Counted from the stretch's first letter, positions 45,102 through 53,611 are shown. The stretch: DNA of 57,519 bases from Flavobacteriales bacterium (GCA_029243225.1 JAQWSL010000022.1:1-57519); one strand, 5' to 3'. The notes: generated by a model from the sequence alone, not told the origin. Program-made: numbers and translations.

Positions 45102-45533
45102 TTATTTATATTCATAATAAGTCTTATTCTCGTTAGAATCCATAAGACCTAGGCTGTTAATCTTTAATTTGACAATTGTATATGTGTCAGAAAAAGTTTG
45201 CCCAATAACTGAGTAAGAAGTAATAAGCTGTGTTTTGTCATCAGAAAATTCCCAATCACCAGTTAAAGCATCAAGACCAAATGGAGACATAGATGCGTAG
45301 TCGTAAAACTGAAAAGAGCCCCCCTTTACAAACTCAATGTAACTTCCATCGTTGTCAATTGATGTAACAGTTCCATTTGCACTTATGTATTCAACTGGTT
45401 TCCATCTTTGTTGTAATCTTGTTTTTTTAGGTAGTAAAGAGAATCCTGGACCTTCTTCATATTTGCCACATGATAGCATTGTAACTCCTATGAATAAAGA
45501 GCAAATTAAAAGTGAAAGTGTAATTTTTTTCAT
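45102..45533 (-). CDS. Small lipoprotein, lipocalin-like
   Basis: A 143-residue predicted lipoprotein: signal peptide with lipobox MLSC (C22), then a beta-rich domain. The pattern LQQRWKPVEYISANGT, then YIEFVKGGSFQFYD and GDWEFSDDKTQLI, resembles the small lipocalin-like lipoproteins common in Bacteroidota, in which a weight-like W and a GxWxFSxD repeat. Function is unknown. Its transcript is closed by the terminator at 45050-45077, and it is divergent from the glutaryl-CoA dehydrogenase gene. Confidence 0.72.
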   Translation of the reverse strand: MKKITLSLLICSLFIGVTMLSCGKYEEGPGFSLLPKKTRLQQRWKPVEYISANGTVTSIDNDGSYIEFVKGGSFQFYDYASMSPFGLDALTGDWEFSDDKTQLITSYSVIGQTFSDTYTIVKLKINSLGLMDSNENKTYYEYK

Positions 45534-45574
45534 TGTTAAAATAGGTTTAAAAAATGTAATTAATTAGAATATAA

Positions 45575-45590
45575 CTTGTTGTCAAACAAG
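45575..45590. promoter_or_regulatory. Inverted repeat in the lipoprotein / glutaryl-CoA dehydrogenase divergent region
   Basis: CTTGTT and AACAAG flank the 4-base spacer GTCA. It is centred about 33 bases upstream of the -7 box at 45615. The 11-mer TTGTTGTCAAA within it also occurs at 5542-5552 in the pepP/hemA divergent region. Confidence 0.35.
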
Positions 45591-45614
45591 CGTACGAACT
45601 TACTAATATTTAAG

Positions 45615-45622
45615 TACATTTG
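45615..45622 (+). promoter_or_regulatory. -7 promoter element of the glutaryl-CoA dehydrogenase gene
   Basis: TACATTTG is an exact TAnnTTTG match 20 bases before the ATG at 45643, leaving a short A-rich leader typical of the phylum. Confidence 0.55.
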
Positions 45623-45642
45623 CGAACTTAAAAGATAAAATT

Positions 45643-46821
45643 ATGAGTACAGATAGATTTCAACCACACGATTATTACATGATGGATGATATGCTTACTG
45701 AAGAGCATAAACTAATTAGAGAAGCAGCTAGGGCTTGGGTAATAAAAGAAGTTTCTCCAATCATAGAAGATTATTATGAGAGAGCTGAATTTCCGAGTCA
45801 AATTATTCCTGGTTTAGGTGAAATAGGTGGTTTTGGACCATATATTCCAGTTGAATATGGAGGAGCTGGGTTAGATCAAATATCGTATGGTTTAATTATG
45901 CAGGAGTTGGAGCGTTGTGATTCTGGATTGCGTTCAACATCATCTGTGCAGAGCTCATTAGTTATGTATCCAATATGGAAATTTGGTACTGAAGAGCAGA
46001 AAAAAAGATTTCTTCCTAAGCTAGCTACTGGCGAATATATTGGGTGTTTTGGATTAACTGAACCAGATCATGGCTCTAATCCTGGAGGAATGCTAACTAA
46101 TTTTAAGGACATGGGCGATCATTATTTATTGAATGGTTCTAAAATGTGGATTTCAAACGCTCCTTTTGCTCAAGTTGCAGTAGTTTGGGCAAAGAATGAA
46201 GAAGGTAGAATTAAAGGATTACTAGTTGAAAGAGGCATGGAAGGGTTTGAAACACCTGAAATGCATGGGAAACATTCGTTAAGAGCTTCGTCTACTGGCG
46301 AATTAATTTTTAACAATGTAAAGGTTCCAAAAGAAAATTTACTAACTGAAAAAGATGGATTAGGAGCACCTTTAATGTGTTTAGATTCTGCGAGATATGG
46401 TATTGCATGGGGTGCAATTGGAGCAGCTATGGATTGTTATGATTCAGCTTTAAGATATTCAAAAGAAAGAATTCAGTTTAATAAACCCATTGCTAGTTTC
46501 CAACTTATTCAAAAGAAATTAGCTGAAATGATTACTGAAATTACTAAAGCTCAGCTGCTTACTTTAAGACTAGGAGAGCTTAGAAATGAAAATAGAGCAA
46601 CTACAGCACAAATTTCTATGGCTAAAAGAAACAATGTTGATATGGCTCTTAAAATAGCCAGAGAAGCAAGGCAAATTCATGGTGCTATGGGAATAACTAA
46701 CGAATACTCAATTATGAGACACATGGCAAATTTAGAATCCGTTGTTACTTATGAAGGAACACACGACATTCATTTGCTAATTACTGGTCATGATGTTACA
46801 GGGATTCCTGCTTTTGCATAA
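45643..46821 (+). CDS. gcdH: Glutaryl-CoA dehydrogenase (acyl-CoA dehydrogenase family)
   Basis: A 392-residue flavoenzyme that oxidises and decarboxylates glutaryl-CoA to crotonyl-CoA, with electrons passed to ETF. FAD and substrate motifs include CFGLTEPDHGSNPGGM and WISNAPFAQVAVVW; the catalytic base is the Glu in VTYEGTHDIH, and RASSTGELIFNNVKVP fits the glutaryl-CoA subgroup more than short-chain dehydrogenases. It belongs to lysine and tryptophan catabolism. It has its own promoter. Its 3' end overlaps the convergent gldD gene by 26 bases. Confidence 0.88.
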   Translation: MSTDRFQPHDYYMMDDMLTEEHKLIREAARAWVIKEVSPIIEDYYERAEFPSQIIPGLGEIGGFGPYIPVEYGGAGLDQISYGLIMQELERCDSGLRSTSSVQSSLVMYPIWKFGTEEQKKRFLPKLATGEYIGCFGLTEPDHGSNPGGMLTNFKDMGDHYLLNGSKMWISNAPFAQVAVVWAKNEEGRIKGLLVERGMEGFETPEMHGKHSLRASSTGELIFNNVKVPKENLLTEKDGLGAPLMCLDSARYGIAWGAIGAAMDCYDSALRYSKERIQFNKPIASFQLIQKKLAEMITEITKAQLLTLRLGELRNENRATTAQISMAKRNNVDMALKIAREARQIHGAMGITNEYSIMRHMANLESVVTYEGTHDIHLLITGHDVTGIPAFA

Positions 46822-47401
46822 TTGAAGAATTTTCCCATCTGAAAGTTTCAATAAGGTGTTTTATGTCTGACTGAATGAACTCAATTACTGGTTGTAATGA
46901 GTCGTAATTGGGTTTAGTTAAGAAAAGTAATTCTCCTGAAAAGAAGTGATTATTGCTATCAGTTAGATAGAAAATGTAATTGCAAGCAACATCCCCAGTT
47001 ATTTCAAATGTGTTTCCATAAACTTTGTTTTCATTGTCAATCCATGCATTTTCATTTACTCCCCTTGCTCTAAAGTTGTGAGCATCTACATTGGTTCTTA
47101 TTTGTTCTATTAATGAAAATACTGAGGTGTCAATTTTGTGATAGGAGTATAAAATTTCTGCCTTGAAATCTGGGAAATAAACTGTTTTATAGCACGGAGG
47201 TAAATGCTTGAATTTATTTACAACAATAGAATAGTTAGGTATTTCAAATGAAAAAGGACAGTCTCCATTGTGTGGAGTAAAAGATTTTACCGGAAAATCA
47301 ATCCTTAAATAACTTTTGGGTAATGGTGTGAAATCATCTTGTTTGCATGAGAATGCAAATAGTAGAATTACAAAAAACACATTTCTTTTAAGATTCTTCA
47401 T
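46796..47401 (-). CDS. gldD: Gliding motility lipoprotein GldD
   Basis: A 201-residue lipoprotein required for gliding and T9SS-dependent surface traffic in Flavobacterium. The signal peptide ends in the lipobox AFSC (C19 from ATG 47401), followed by KQDDFTPLPKSYLRIDFP. CPFSFEIPNY and PDFKAEILYSYH are characteristic of the family. The start is ATG 47401; a TTG directly upstream also opens the frame. It overlaps the end of gldE by 14 bases and the convergent glutaryl-CoA dehydrogenase gene by 26 bases. Confidence 0.93.
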   Translation of the reverse strand: MKNLKRNVFFVILLFAFSCKQDDFTPLPKSYLRIDFPVKSFTPHNGDCPFSFEIPNYSIVVNKFKHLPPCYKTVYFPDFKAEILYSYHKIDTSVFSLIEQIRTNVDAHNFRARGVNENAWIDNENKVYGNTFEITGDVACNYIFYLTDSNNHFFSGELLFLTKPNYDSLQPVIEFIQSDIKHLIETFRWENSSIMQKQESL

Positions 47402-48722
47402 CAAAAGTAATAGTTATTTTAACTTGTTTAAGTTTTCTTTTATCTGCAGCTTCTACAGTAAAAATGTAGTTATTAAACTGAATTTTTTCGTTTTTAAGTA
47501 AAATTTTCCCAGCTTGCTCAATGCAAAAACCTGCAATAGTATCTGCTTCTCCCTTTTCTTGTTCAAAAGCCTCACCACTTATGTCCATAATCCTGTACAT
47601 ATCTATAAGAGTAGTCTTCCCCTCAAAGACATAATTGTTATTATCTAGTTTAGAATAGGCTAAATCTTCTTGATCAAATTCATCAGTGATGTCGCCAACA
47701 ATTTCTTCAAGTACGTCTTCCAAAGTTACAATTCCAGATGTTCCACCATATTCATCAACAATAATTGCAATGTGTTTTTTTTCTTCTTGAAATTCTTTTA
47801 ATAAGTCATCAAGTTTTTTGTTTTCAGGAACAAACTTCGGAGATCTTATTAGTGAATTCCAATTAAAGTCAGCATCATTCTCAATATGAGGGATGAGATC
47901 TTTTATGTATAATATACCCTTAATGTTGTCTAAGGATTCTTCGAAAACCGGCAACCTAGAAAATCTTGTTTGATAAATTTCTTTAATTACACAGTTGAAA
48001 TTACTTTCATAATCTAAAGTGTTTAGATCAACTCTAGGTGTCATTATTTGTTTAGCATCTGTGTTGCCAAATTTCACAATACCTTCCAATAATTTTTTTT
48101 CATCTTCGTCTTCAACACTGTCCTTAGTTAAATCAAGTGCATGCTCTAATTCATCTACACTTATAGAGCTTGTTTTTTTAATATATCTCTTGTCTATTAA
48201 ACTTGTGCTTGAAACTAGTATGGAGCTTAATGGTTTAAATAGTATCGAAATAAAACTTAACGGTAATGCCATTAGATGAGTAAACTTTAGGTTGTATTTA
48301 TTTGCATAAACCTTAGGGATTACTTCTCCAAATAATAGTATAATAAATGTTACTGAAATAACCTGAATGAAAAATTGAGTTGAGGAATCTAATTCATCGT
48401 TATTAAAAAGATCATCTACTATAATTGTGGAAATCATTACAATTGCAACATTAATAAAGTTATTAGCTATAAGAATTGTAGCAAGAAGTTTTTTTGGACT
48501 ATTTAATAAATTAATTACTCGAAGACTGTTGATTTTGTTAGATTCATTTAAATCTCTTTTGTTTACAGCTGAAAGTGAGAAAAAAGCAACTTCAGATCCT
48601 GACATCATAGCCGATAGGAAAACCAGTATTAGCATTAAAAAAATAGTCAGACCAAGGTTAAAGGTAATTGGTTGAAAAATTGATAAATAATAACTTTCAG
48701 TTAAAAGTAAAAAGCTTTCCAA
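47388..48722 (-). CDS. gldE: Gliding motility-associated protein GldE (CNNM/CorC hemolysin-like)
   Basis: A 444-residue membrane protein. Residues about 20-200 form a DUF21/CNNM transmembrane domain, 205-330 hold a CBS-domain pair (MTPRVDLNTLD and DEYGGTSGIVTLEDVLEEIVGDI), and the C-terminus is a CorC_HlyC domain (GEADTIAGFCIEQAGKI). Homologues act in divalent-cation transport; in Flavobacterium GldE is co-transcribed with GldD and related to gliding. The order mutY, ssb, gldE, gldD is kept in many Bacteroidota. It is 39 bases downstream of ssb. Confidence 0.92.
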   Translation of the reverse strand: MESFLLLTESYYLSIFQPITFNLGLTIFLMLILVFLSAMMSGSEVAFFSLSAVNKRDLNESNKINSLRVINLLNSPKKLLATILIANNFINVAIVMISTIIVDDLFNNDELDSSTQFFIQVISVTFIILLFGEVIPKVYANKYNLKFTHLMALPLSFISILFKPLSSILVSSTSLIDKRYIKKTSSISVDELEHALDLTKDSVEDEDEKKLLEGIVKFGNTDAKQIMTPRVDLNTLDYESNFNCVIKEIYQTRFSRLPVFEESLDNIKGILYIKDLIPHIENDADFNWNSLIRSPKFVPENKKLDDLLKEFQEEKKHIAIIVDEYGGTSGIVTLEDVLEEIVGDITDEFDQEDLAYSKLDNNNYVFEGKTTLIDMYRIMDISGEAFEQEKGEADTIAGFCIEQAGKILLKNEKIQFNNYIFTVEAADKRKLKQVKITITFDEES

Positions 48723-48761
48723 AATAATATTATTGGTTCAATTTATGTAAGAAATTAACCA

Positions 48762-49232
48762 TTAGAATGGTAAATCATCATTACCATCTTCTGGGGAAGA
48801 AAATTCTTCTTTGGACTTCTCTTCAGCAATTGCCGTGTTTGGAGTACTTTGCTGAGCTACTGGAGCAGATTCGTTGCTTGTAGTGTTTTTGTCACTGCTT
48901 TTTCCAAGCATTGTAAGGTTGTCGGCTACTATTTCGGTTGTGTATCTATTGTTACCTTGTTGGTCTTGCCAAGTTCTAGTTCTTAGTTTACCTTCAATGT
49001 ATATTTTGTCACCTTTTTTTAAGTATTTTTCTGCTACATCAGCCAATCCTCTCCAAAGGACAACGTTATGCCATTCAGTTTGTGTTACGCGTTCACCAGT
49101 TTTTCTGTCTTTGTAGTTTTCACTTGTAGCAATTGAAAAGTTGGCAACTCCAACACCACTTTCTAGGTGTCTAACTTCAGGATCTTTACCTAAATTCCCA
49201 ATTAAAATGACTTTATTAACGCTACTAGACAT
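48762..49232 (-). CDS. ssb: Single-stranded DNA-binding protein
   Basis: A 156-residue SSB. The N-terminal OB-fold (about 1-112) has the typical [17 protein letters not shown] and [21 protein letters not shown] flexible linker follows, and the acidic C-terminal tail ends in DDLPF, which recruits repair and replication partners. It binds single-stranded DNA as a tetramer. It has a promoter box 23 bases before its ATG and lies 36 bases downstream of mutY. Confidence 0.96.
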   Translation of the reverse strand: MSSSVNKVILIGNLGKDPEVRHLESGVGVANFSIATSENYKDRKTGERVTQTEWHNVVLWRGLADVAEKYLKKGDKIYIEGKLRTRTWQDQQGNNRYTTEIVADNLTMLGKSSDKNTTSNESAPVAQQSTPNTAIAEEKSKEEFSSPEDGNDDLPF

Positions 49233-49255
49233 ATTTTTTAATATAAATTATTGTT

Positions 49256-49263
49256 CAAATGTA
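49256..49263 (-). promoter_or_regulatory. -7 promoter element of ssb
   Basis: The minus strand reads TACATTTG, an exact TAnnTTTG match, 23 bases before the ssb ATG and directly after the mutY stop. Confidence 0.5.
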
Positions 49264-49268
49264 GGTTT

Positions 49269-50306
49269 TCAATTTATTAATTGAAAGAACTCTTTGAGAT
49301 AATTTTCAACAAGTTTAGGCACTGCATAATTGTCTATGTCCTTAATTCTCACACATTTTACATTGTTTTTATGAGCTATATTTTTAGAAGATTTGAAAAG
49401 CCAAAATTTCGCAAAAATAATTTGATGACTTAAAACATGTTTCAGAGACTTAACATCTATTAATTCTAATGTGAGATGCTGTAAAATCGAACTTTTAGGT
49501 GTTTCAAACACCTCATCTGTGGTTTCAATAACTGGAAATTGATAAAGTTTTTCCCAGATGTCTTTCTTATTTCTTTGTTCAAAATACAACGATTTGCCGT
49601 CAGTTATTACATAATAATTGAAATACCTTTTTTTTTGTGTTGTTTTTTTTGATTTAACGGGGAATTTTGAAATTGTATTTTTATTAAAAGCAATACAACT
49701 TTCGGCAAGACTACATATGTTGCAACTAGGGTTTTTAGGTTTGCATAAAAGTGCTCCAAATTCCATTATTGCCTGATTATGATTTCCTGGGTTTTTACCT
49801 TCAATTAATTCATTAGCTAGCCTAAAAAACTCTTTTTTACCATTGGTGGTGTCAATTGGAGTGTTTATGCCATAATAGCGACTAAGAACTCTGAATACAT
49901 TGCCATCAACTACTGCTTTTTTTTCATTGTAACAAAATGAAGAAATTGCGGCAGCTGTATATTCTCCAACCCCTTTAAGCGATAAAAGTTCTTTATAATT
50001 TGATGGAAATGCTCCGTTTAGATTGGTGCATATGTATTTTGCGGTAAAATGCATATTTCTAGCCCTGCTATAATATCCTAAACCTTGCCAAAGTTTTAAA
50101 ATTTGACTTTCTTCTGCCTTAGCAAAACTTTGGACAGTAGGGTAGGCGGAAGAAAACTTTAAATAATATGAAAGCCCTTGCTCTACTCTTGTTTGTTGTA
50201 AAATAATTTCGCTTAACCAAATCAGGTATGGGTCTTTGGTTTTTCTCCAAGGTAAATCTCTCTTGTTATTTTCATACCAAGCTGTTATTTCATTGCTAAA
50301 GTTCAA
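49269..50306 (-). CDS. mutY: A/G-specific adenine glycosylase MutY
   Basis: About 345 residues. MutY removes adenine mispaired with 8-oxoguanine. The helix-hairpin-helix domain contains the catalytic Glu in WLSEIILQQTRV and Asp in AVVDGNVFR; the 4Fe-4S cluster motif C-x6-C-x2-C-x5-C is CKPKNPSCNICSLAESC; a C-terminal NUDIX-like domain senses 8-oxoguanine. I placed the start at TTG 50306 (LNFSNEITAWYENNKR), where homologues begin; an ATG at 50345 is in frame and would add a hydrophobic 13-residue extension. As an Fe-S enzyme it depends on the SUF genes elsewhere in the window. Confidence 0.93.
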   Translation of the reverse strand: MNFSNEITAWYENNKRDLPWRKTKDPYLIWLSEIILQQTRVEQGLSYYLKFSSAYPTVQSFAKAEESQILKLWQGLGYYSRARNMHFTAKYICTNLNGAFPSNYKELLSLKGVGEYTAAAISSFCYNEKKAVVDGNVFRVLSRYYGINTPIDTTNGKKEFFRLANELIEGKNPGNHNQAIMEFGALLCKPKNPSCNICSLAESCIAFNKNTISKFPVKSKKTTQKKRYFNYYVITDGKSLYFEQRNKKDIWEKLYQFPVIETTDEVFETPKSSILQHLTLELIDVKSLKHVLSHQIIFAKFWLFKSSKNIAHKNNVKCVRIKDIDNYAVPKLVENYLKEFFQLIN

Positions 50307-50374
50307 TTCTAAAATCTTTGTTGCAAAAAAACATAAAAATATCAATATGTTTTTCAGACTTTAATAAATAAAAT

Positions 50375-50382
50375 TATATTTG
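50375..50382 (+). promoter_or_regulatory. -7 promoter element of the HU gene
   Basis: TATATTTG is an exact TAnnTTTG match, 74 bases before the HU ATG, giving a leader of about 70 bases. Confidence 0.45.
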
Positions 50383-50456
50383 TCTCCCGTTTTAAAAATA
50401 AAAAACAAATTCGATTTTTGAATCGTAAATAACTGAATTAAAACACAATAACTATT

Positions 50457-50747
50457 ATGACAAAAGCAGATTTGGTTTCAGATATTTCTGACAAAACAGG
50501 AGTTGAGAGAATTGCGGTTCAAGCAGCTGTTGAAGCATTCATGGACTCTATTAAACTGTCTTTAGAAAAAGGCGAAAATGTTTACTTAAGAGGTTTTGGA
50601 AGTTTTGTAGTAAAAGAAAGAGCTGAAAAAACGGGACGTAATATTTCAAAAAATACTACTCTAATTATACCTGCTCATAATATTCCTTCATTTAAGCCCT
50701 CAAAGACCTTTATCGAAGGAGTTAAGAAAAAGGTGAAAGTAAATTAG
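50457..50747 (+). CDS. hup: HU-family DNA-binding protein
   Basis: A 96-residue HU/IHF-family nucleoid protein. It carries the usual signature GENVYLRGFGSFVVKERAEKTGRN in recognisable order (core RGFGSFVVKERAEKTGRN), the beta-arm proline region PAHNIPSFKPS, and a basic C-terminal tail (KKKVKVN). It bends DNA non-specifically as a dimer. It is 24 bases upstream of the tiny basic protein gene and divergent from mutY, an arrangement common in Bacteroidota. Confidence 0.94.
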   Translation: MTKADLVSDISDKTGVERIAVQAAVEAFMDSIKLSLEKGENVYLRGFGSFVVKERAEKTGRNISKNTTLIIPAHNIPSFKPSKTFIEGVKKKVKVN

Positions 50748-50771
50748 TATAAAAAATTAAATTAATAAATT

Positions 50772-50864
50772 ATGCCAAGCGGTAAAAAAAGAAAGAGACA
50801 TAAGATGTCTACTCACAAAAGAAAGAAGAGACTTAGAAAGAATCGTCACAAAAAGAAGAAATAA
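50772..50864 (+). CDS. Tiny highly basic protein, AURKAIP1/COX24-domain type (putative small ribosomal protein)
   Basis: A 30-codon frame starts at ATG 50772 and ends at TAA 50862-50864. The product (MPSGKKRKRHKMSTHKRKKR, then LRKNRHKKKK) has about two thirds Lys, Arg or His. I recall near-identical proteins at this position after HU in many Bacteroidota, annotated as hypothetical or as AURKAIP1/COX24-domain proteins, related to mitochondrial mS38 and mycobacterial bS22. A role in the small ribosomal subunit is therefore likely but inferred. It lies between hup and the RNase G gene and is too short for default gene finders. Confidence 0.8.
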   Translation: MPSGKKRKRHKMSTHKRKKRLRKNRHKKKK

Positions 50865-50937
50865 TTTTTTCTTAATACAGGTTTTGGAATTTATACTTTG
50901 CAAATGACTTAGTATAATCGCTTTGCATGTAATCTAT

Positions 50938-50944
50938 AGGAGGA
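50938..50944 (+). promoter_or_regulatory. Strong Shine-Dalgarno sequence before the GTG start of the RNase G gene
   Basis: AGGAGGA lies 6 bases before the GTG at 50951. Such a strong anti-16S match is unusual in this phylum, where most genes in the window lack one. It fixes GTG 50951 as the start. Confidence 0.7.
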
Positions 50945-50950
50945 TTTCAA

Positions 50951-52501
50951 GTGCAATATGAATTAGTAATAAATTCAACACCTGCACAAGTTGTTTTAGC
51001 ACTATTAAAAGAGAAAAAATTAATAGAAATTCATCGAGAAGATGATGATAGCAACTTTAATGTAGGTGATGTATATTTAGGTAAAATCAGGAAAATTGTT
51101 CCTAGTCTTAATGCAGCATTTGTTGATGTTGGTTATGAAAAGGATGCGTTTTTACATTATCACGATTTAGGCCCAAGGTTTAAATCAATGAATAAATATG
51201 TTCAACAAACCCTCAATGGGAAACAGTCAACAGCTAAATTAGGATATAATAAAATAGAAGCTGAGATTGATAAGGACGGTAAAATGAAAGACCATTTATC
51301 GTCTAAGCAACTCATGGCTGTGCAAGTTATAAAAGAGCCTATTTCATCTAAAGGGCCTAGAATAAGTGCTGAAGTAACATTGGCTGGAAGGTTTTTAGTT
51401 TTGGTTCCATTTTCGGATAAAATTTCCATTTCTCAAAAAATTAAAGAGCAAGATGAAAGGGAAAGACTTAGAAGGTTAATTACAAGCATAAAGCCTAAGA
51501 ATTTTGGTGTAATTATTCGAACAGAAGCTCAGAACCAAAAAGTAGCAGAATTAGATCAAGATCTCAAAGATTTAGAAACAAAATGGGAAACATTATATAA
51601 AGAGCTAAAAACAGCCAAACCCAACAAAAGGGTTTTCGGAGAGATGAACAGAGCAATGACTGTTCTAAGAGATATTTTAAATAAAGATTTCACGAATATT
51701 CATGTTGATGATCCATTGCTTTTTGAAGAAATAAAAAATTATGTAAAGACAATTGCACCTGAAAAAGAAAACATTGTAAAACTTTATAAAGGTAAAGTCG
51801 GTATTTTTGAAGACACAGGTATCAATAAGCAAATAAAAGCATCTTTTGGAAAGAAAGTTAATTTGCCATCTGGTGGATATTTAATTATTGAACATACAGA
51901 GGCAATGCACGTTGTTGATGTTAATAGTGGGAACAGAAAATCTACGGCTCAAAATCAAGAGCAAAACGCTTTAGAAACAAACATTGAAGCGGCTGAAGAG
52001 ATAGCTAGAGTTCTTCGTTTAAGAGATATGGGTGGAATCATTGTAGTTGATTTCATTGACATGTATGCTAGGGAAAATAATAAAAAATTAACTGAGCAAT
52101 TTAAAAAAGCTATGAAGGGGGATCGCGCAAAGCATAATGTAATCCCTCCAAGTAAATTTGGCGTAATTGAATTAACTAGGCAACGAGTTAGACCTGAGAC
52201 TGAAATTAAAACAGCTGAAGTATGTGCTTCTTGTAATGGTTCTGGAGAGGTTCAAGCTTCAATTTTAATTATTGATGAAATAGAGAACAGCTTGAAGTTT
52301 TTAATTCAAGAAATGAAGAGTAAAACCATAATTCTTCATGTTCATCCTTTCATAGAAGCTTTTTTGAAAAGGGGAGTTAAGAGTATTCAAAGAAGTTGGT
52401 TCATCAAACACAAGAAATGGATCCAGGTTAGAGGAATCACTAAATTAGGGATGGTTGATTTTCAGTTTGTAAACGAAAGCAACAAACCTTATAAAGTTTA
52501 A
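50951..52501 (+). CDS. rng: Ribonuclease E/G family endoribonuclease
   Basis: A 516-residue RNase G-like enzyme for rRNA maturation and mRNA decay. It has an N-terminal S1 domain (VGDVYLGKIRKIVPSLNAAF, FVDVGYEKDAFL), an RNase H-like and DNase I-like core with catalytic Asp residues in VVDVNSGN and IIVVDFIDM, and a zinc-link CASCNGSG. The C-terminal degradosome scaffold of RNase E is absent. The start is GTG 50951 with a strong Shine-Dalgarno. Its stop abuts the stop of convergent thiL with no base between. Confidence 0.94.
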   Translation: MQYELVINSTPAQVVLALLKEKKLIEIHREDDDSNFNVGDVYLGKIRKIVPSLNAAFVDVGYEKDAFLHYHDLGPRFKSMNKYVQQTLNGKQSTAKLGYNKIEAEIDKDGKMKDHLSSKQLMAVQVIKEPISSKGPRISAEVTLAGRFLVLVPFSDKISISQKIKEQDERERLRRLITSIKPKNFGVIIRTEAQNQKVAELDQDLKDLETKWETLYKELKTAKPNKRVFGEMNRAMTVLRDILNKDFTNIHVDDPLLFEEIKNYVKTIAPEKENIVKLYKGKVGIFEDTGINKQIKASFGKKVNLPSGGYLIIEHTEAMHVVDVNSGNRKSTAQNQEQNALETNIEAAEEIARVLRLRDMGGIIVVDFIDMYARENNKKLTEQFKKAMKGDRAKHNVIPPSKFGVIELTRQRVRPETEIKTAEVCASCNGSGEVQASILIIDEIENSLKFLIQEMKSKTIILHVHPFIEAFLKRGVKSIQRSWFIKHKKWIQVRGITKLGMVDFQFVNESNKPYKV

Positions 52502-53533
52502 TTATTTAAAATGATCCCACCCTTGAGCTTTAATTGGGGTTGATTGTTCACCATTAGTAATTAAATTAATCCCACTTTCTTCATTGGTAATGTGTCCAAT
52601 CACAGTTAAGTTCTTATTGGCTTTTATTTTTTCATATTCGTTTATGTCAACTGTGAAAAGCAATTCATAATCTTCACCACCATTTAGTGCGCAAGTGGTA
52701 GGATTGATATTAAAATCAATTGCTGTTTTATGTGTGCTGGTATCAATTGGAATTTTATTTTCAAACAGTTGACAACCTTTCTTAGATTGTTTGCAGATGT
52801 GAATAATTTCTGATGCTAGTCCATCCGAGATGTCAATCATGCTGGTTGGTTTCACACCTTCATCTTTTAGAAGAGTGATGATATCTAATCTTGCTTCTGG
52901 TTTAAGTTGTCTTTCTAAAGTGTAATCATGACCGTCTAAATCGGGTTGTATTTTTGGATTTGAATTCCAAACTTCTTTTTCTCTTTGTAAAACATTGAGC
53001 CCCATATATGCTCCTCCTAAATCACCAGAGACAACAATTAAATCATTTTCTTTGGCACCAGATCTATATACAAGATCTTCTTTTTTAGCTTCGCCAATAG
53101 CTGTAATTGAAATTGCAAGCCCAGATGGATTGGTTGTTAGGTCTCCTCCAATAATATCTAAATCATAAACTTTTGCAGCATGTTTAATCCCATTATATAT
53201 TTCTTCTATTGCTTCAACAGAGTATTTACTTGACATACCTATAGAGACAAGAATTTGTTTTGGAACAGCATTCATTGCACATATGTCACTAATGTTTACA
53301 GTTACTGTTTTGTATCCAAGGTGCTTTAGTGGAGTGAAAACCATATCGAAATGGATTCCCTCTATAAGCATGTCAGTTGAAACTACAGTTTCTAGCTTTC
53401 CATTATTAATTACTGCTGCATCATCACCAATTCCAAGATGTGTCGTTTGGTGCTTAACTTCAATATCTTTGGTTAATTTGTTAATAAGTCCAAATTCTCC
53501 TAGTTCGCTAATACTATTTAAGTTTTTATCCAT
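52502..53533 (-). CDS. thiL: Thiamine-monophosphate kinase
   Basis: A 343-residue kinase that converts thiamine phosphate to thiamine diphosphate, the final step of cofactor synthesis. Motifs: ELGEFGLINKL at the start, GIGDDAAVI, STDMLIEGIHF, GGDLTTNPSG, SMIDISDGLASE and ALNGGEDYELLF. I chose ATG 53533 (MDKNLNSISELGEFG); the frame runs up to 53614, but a TAnnTTTG box lies at 53538-53545, which would put the promoter inside a longer gene. With this start the mRNA would be nearly leaderless. It is divergent from sufA. Confidence 0.93.
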   Translation of the reverse strand: MDKNLNSISELGEFGLINKLTKDIEVKHQTTHLGIGDDAAVINNGKLETVVSTDMLIEGIHFDMVFTPLKHLGYKTVTVNISDICAMNAVPKQILVSIGMSSKYSVEAIEEIYNGIKHAAKVYDLDIIGGDLTTNPSGLAISITAIGEAKKEDLVYRSGAKENDLIVVSGDLGGAYMGLNVLQREKEVWNSNPKIQPDLDGHDYTLERQLKPEARLDIITLLKDEGVKPTSMIDISDGLASEIIHICKQSKKGCQLFENKIPIDTSTHKTAIDFNINPTTCALNGGEDYELLFTVDINEYEKIKANKNLTVIGHITNEESGINLITNGEQSTPIKAQGWDHFK

Positions 53534-53537
53534 TTGA

Positions 53538-53545
53538 CAAAGATA
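53538..53545 (-). promoter_or_regulatory. -7 promoter element of thiL
   Basis: The minus strand reads TATCTTTG, an exact TAnnTTTG match, only 4 bases before the thiL ATG. It implies a leaderless mRNA and supports the short thiL start. Confidence 0.5.
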
Positions 53546-53603
53546 CTTATTAGCATTTCTTTTAATTAAGATTAACAAACATTTTTTAATACCATTTTTA
53601 AGG

Positions 53604-53611
53604 TATATTTG
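53604..53611 (+). promoter_or_regulatory. -7 promoter element of the sufABCD operon
   Basis: TATATTTG is an exact TAnnTTTG match, 33 bases before the sufA ATG and 5 bases before a near-palindrome, the same combination as before sufE. Confidence 0.6.
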
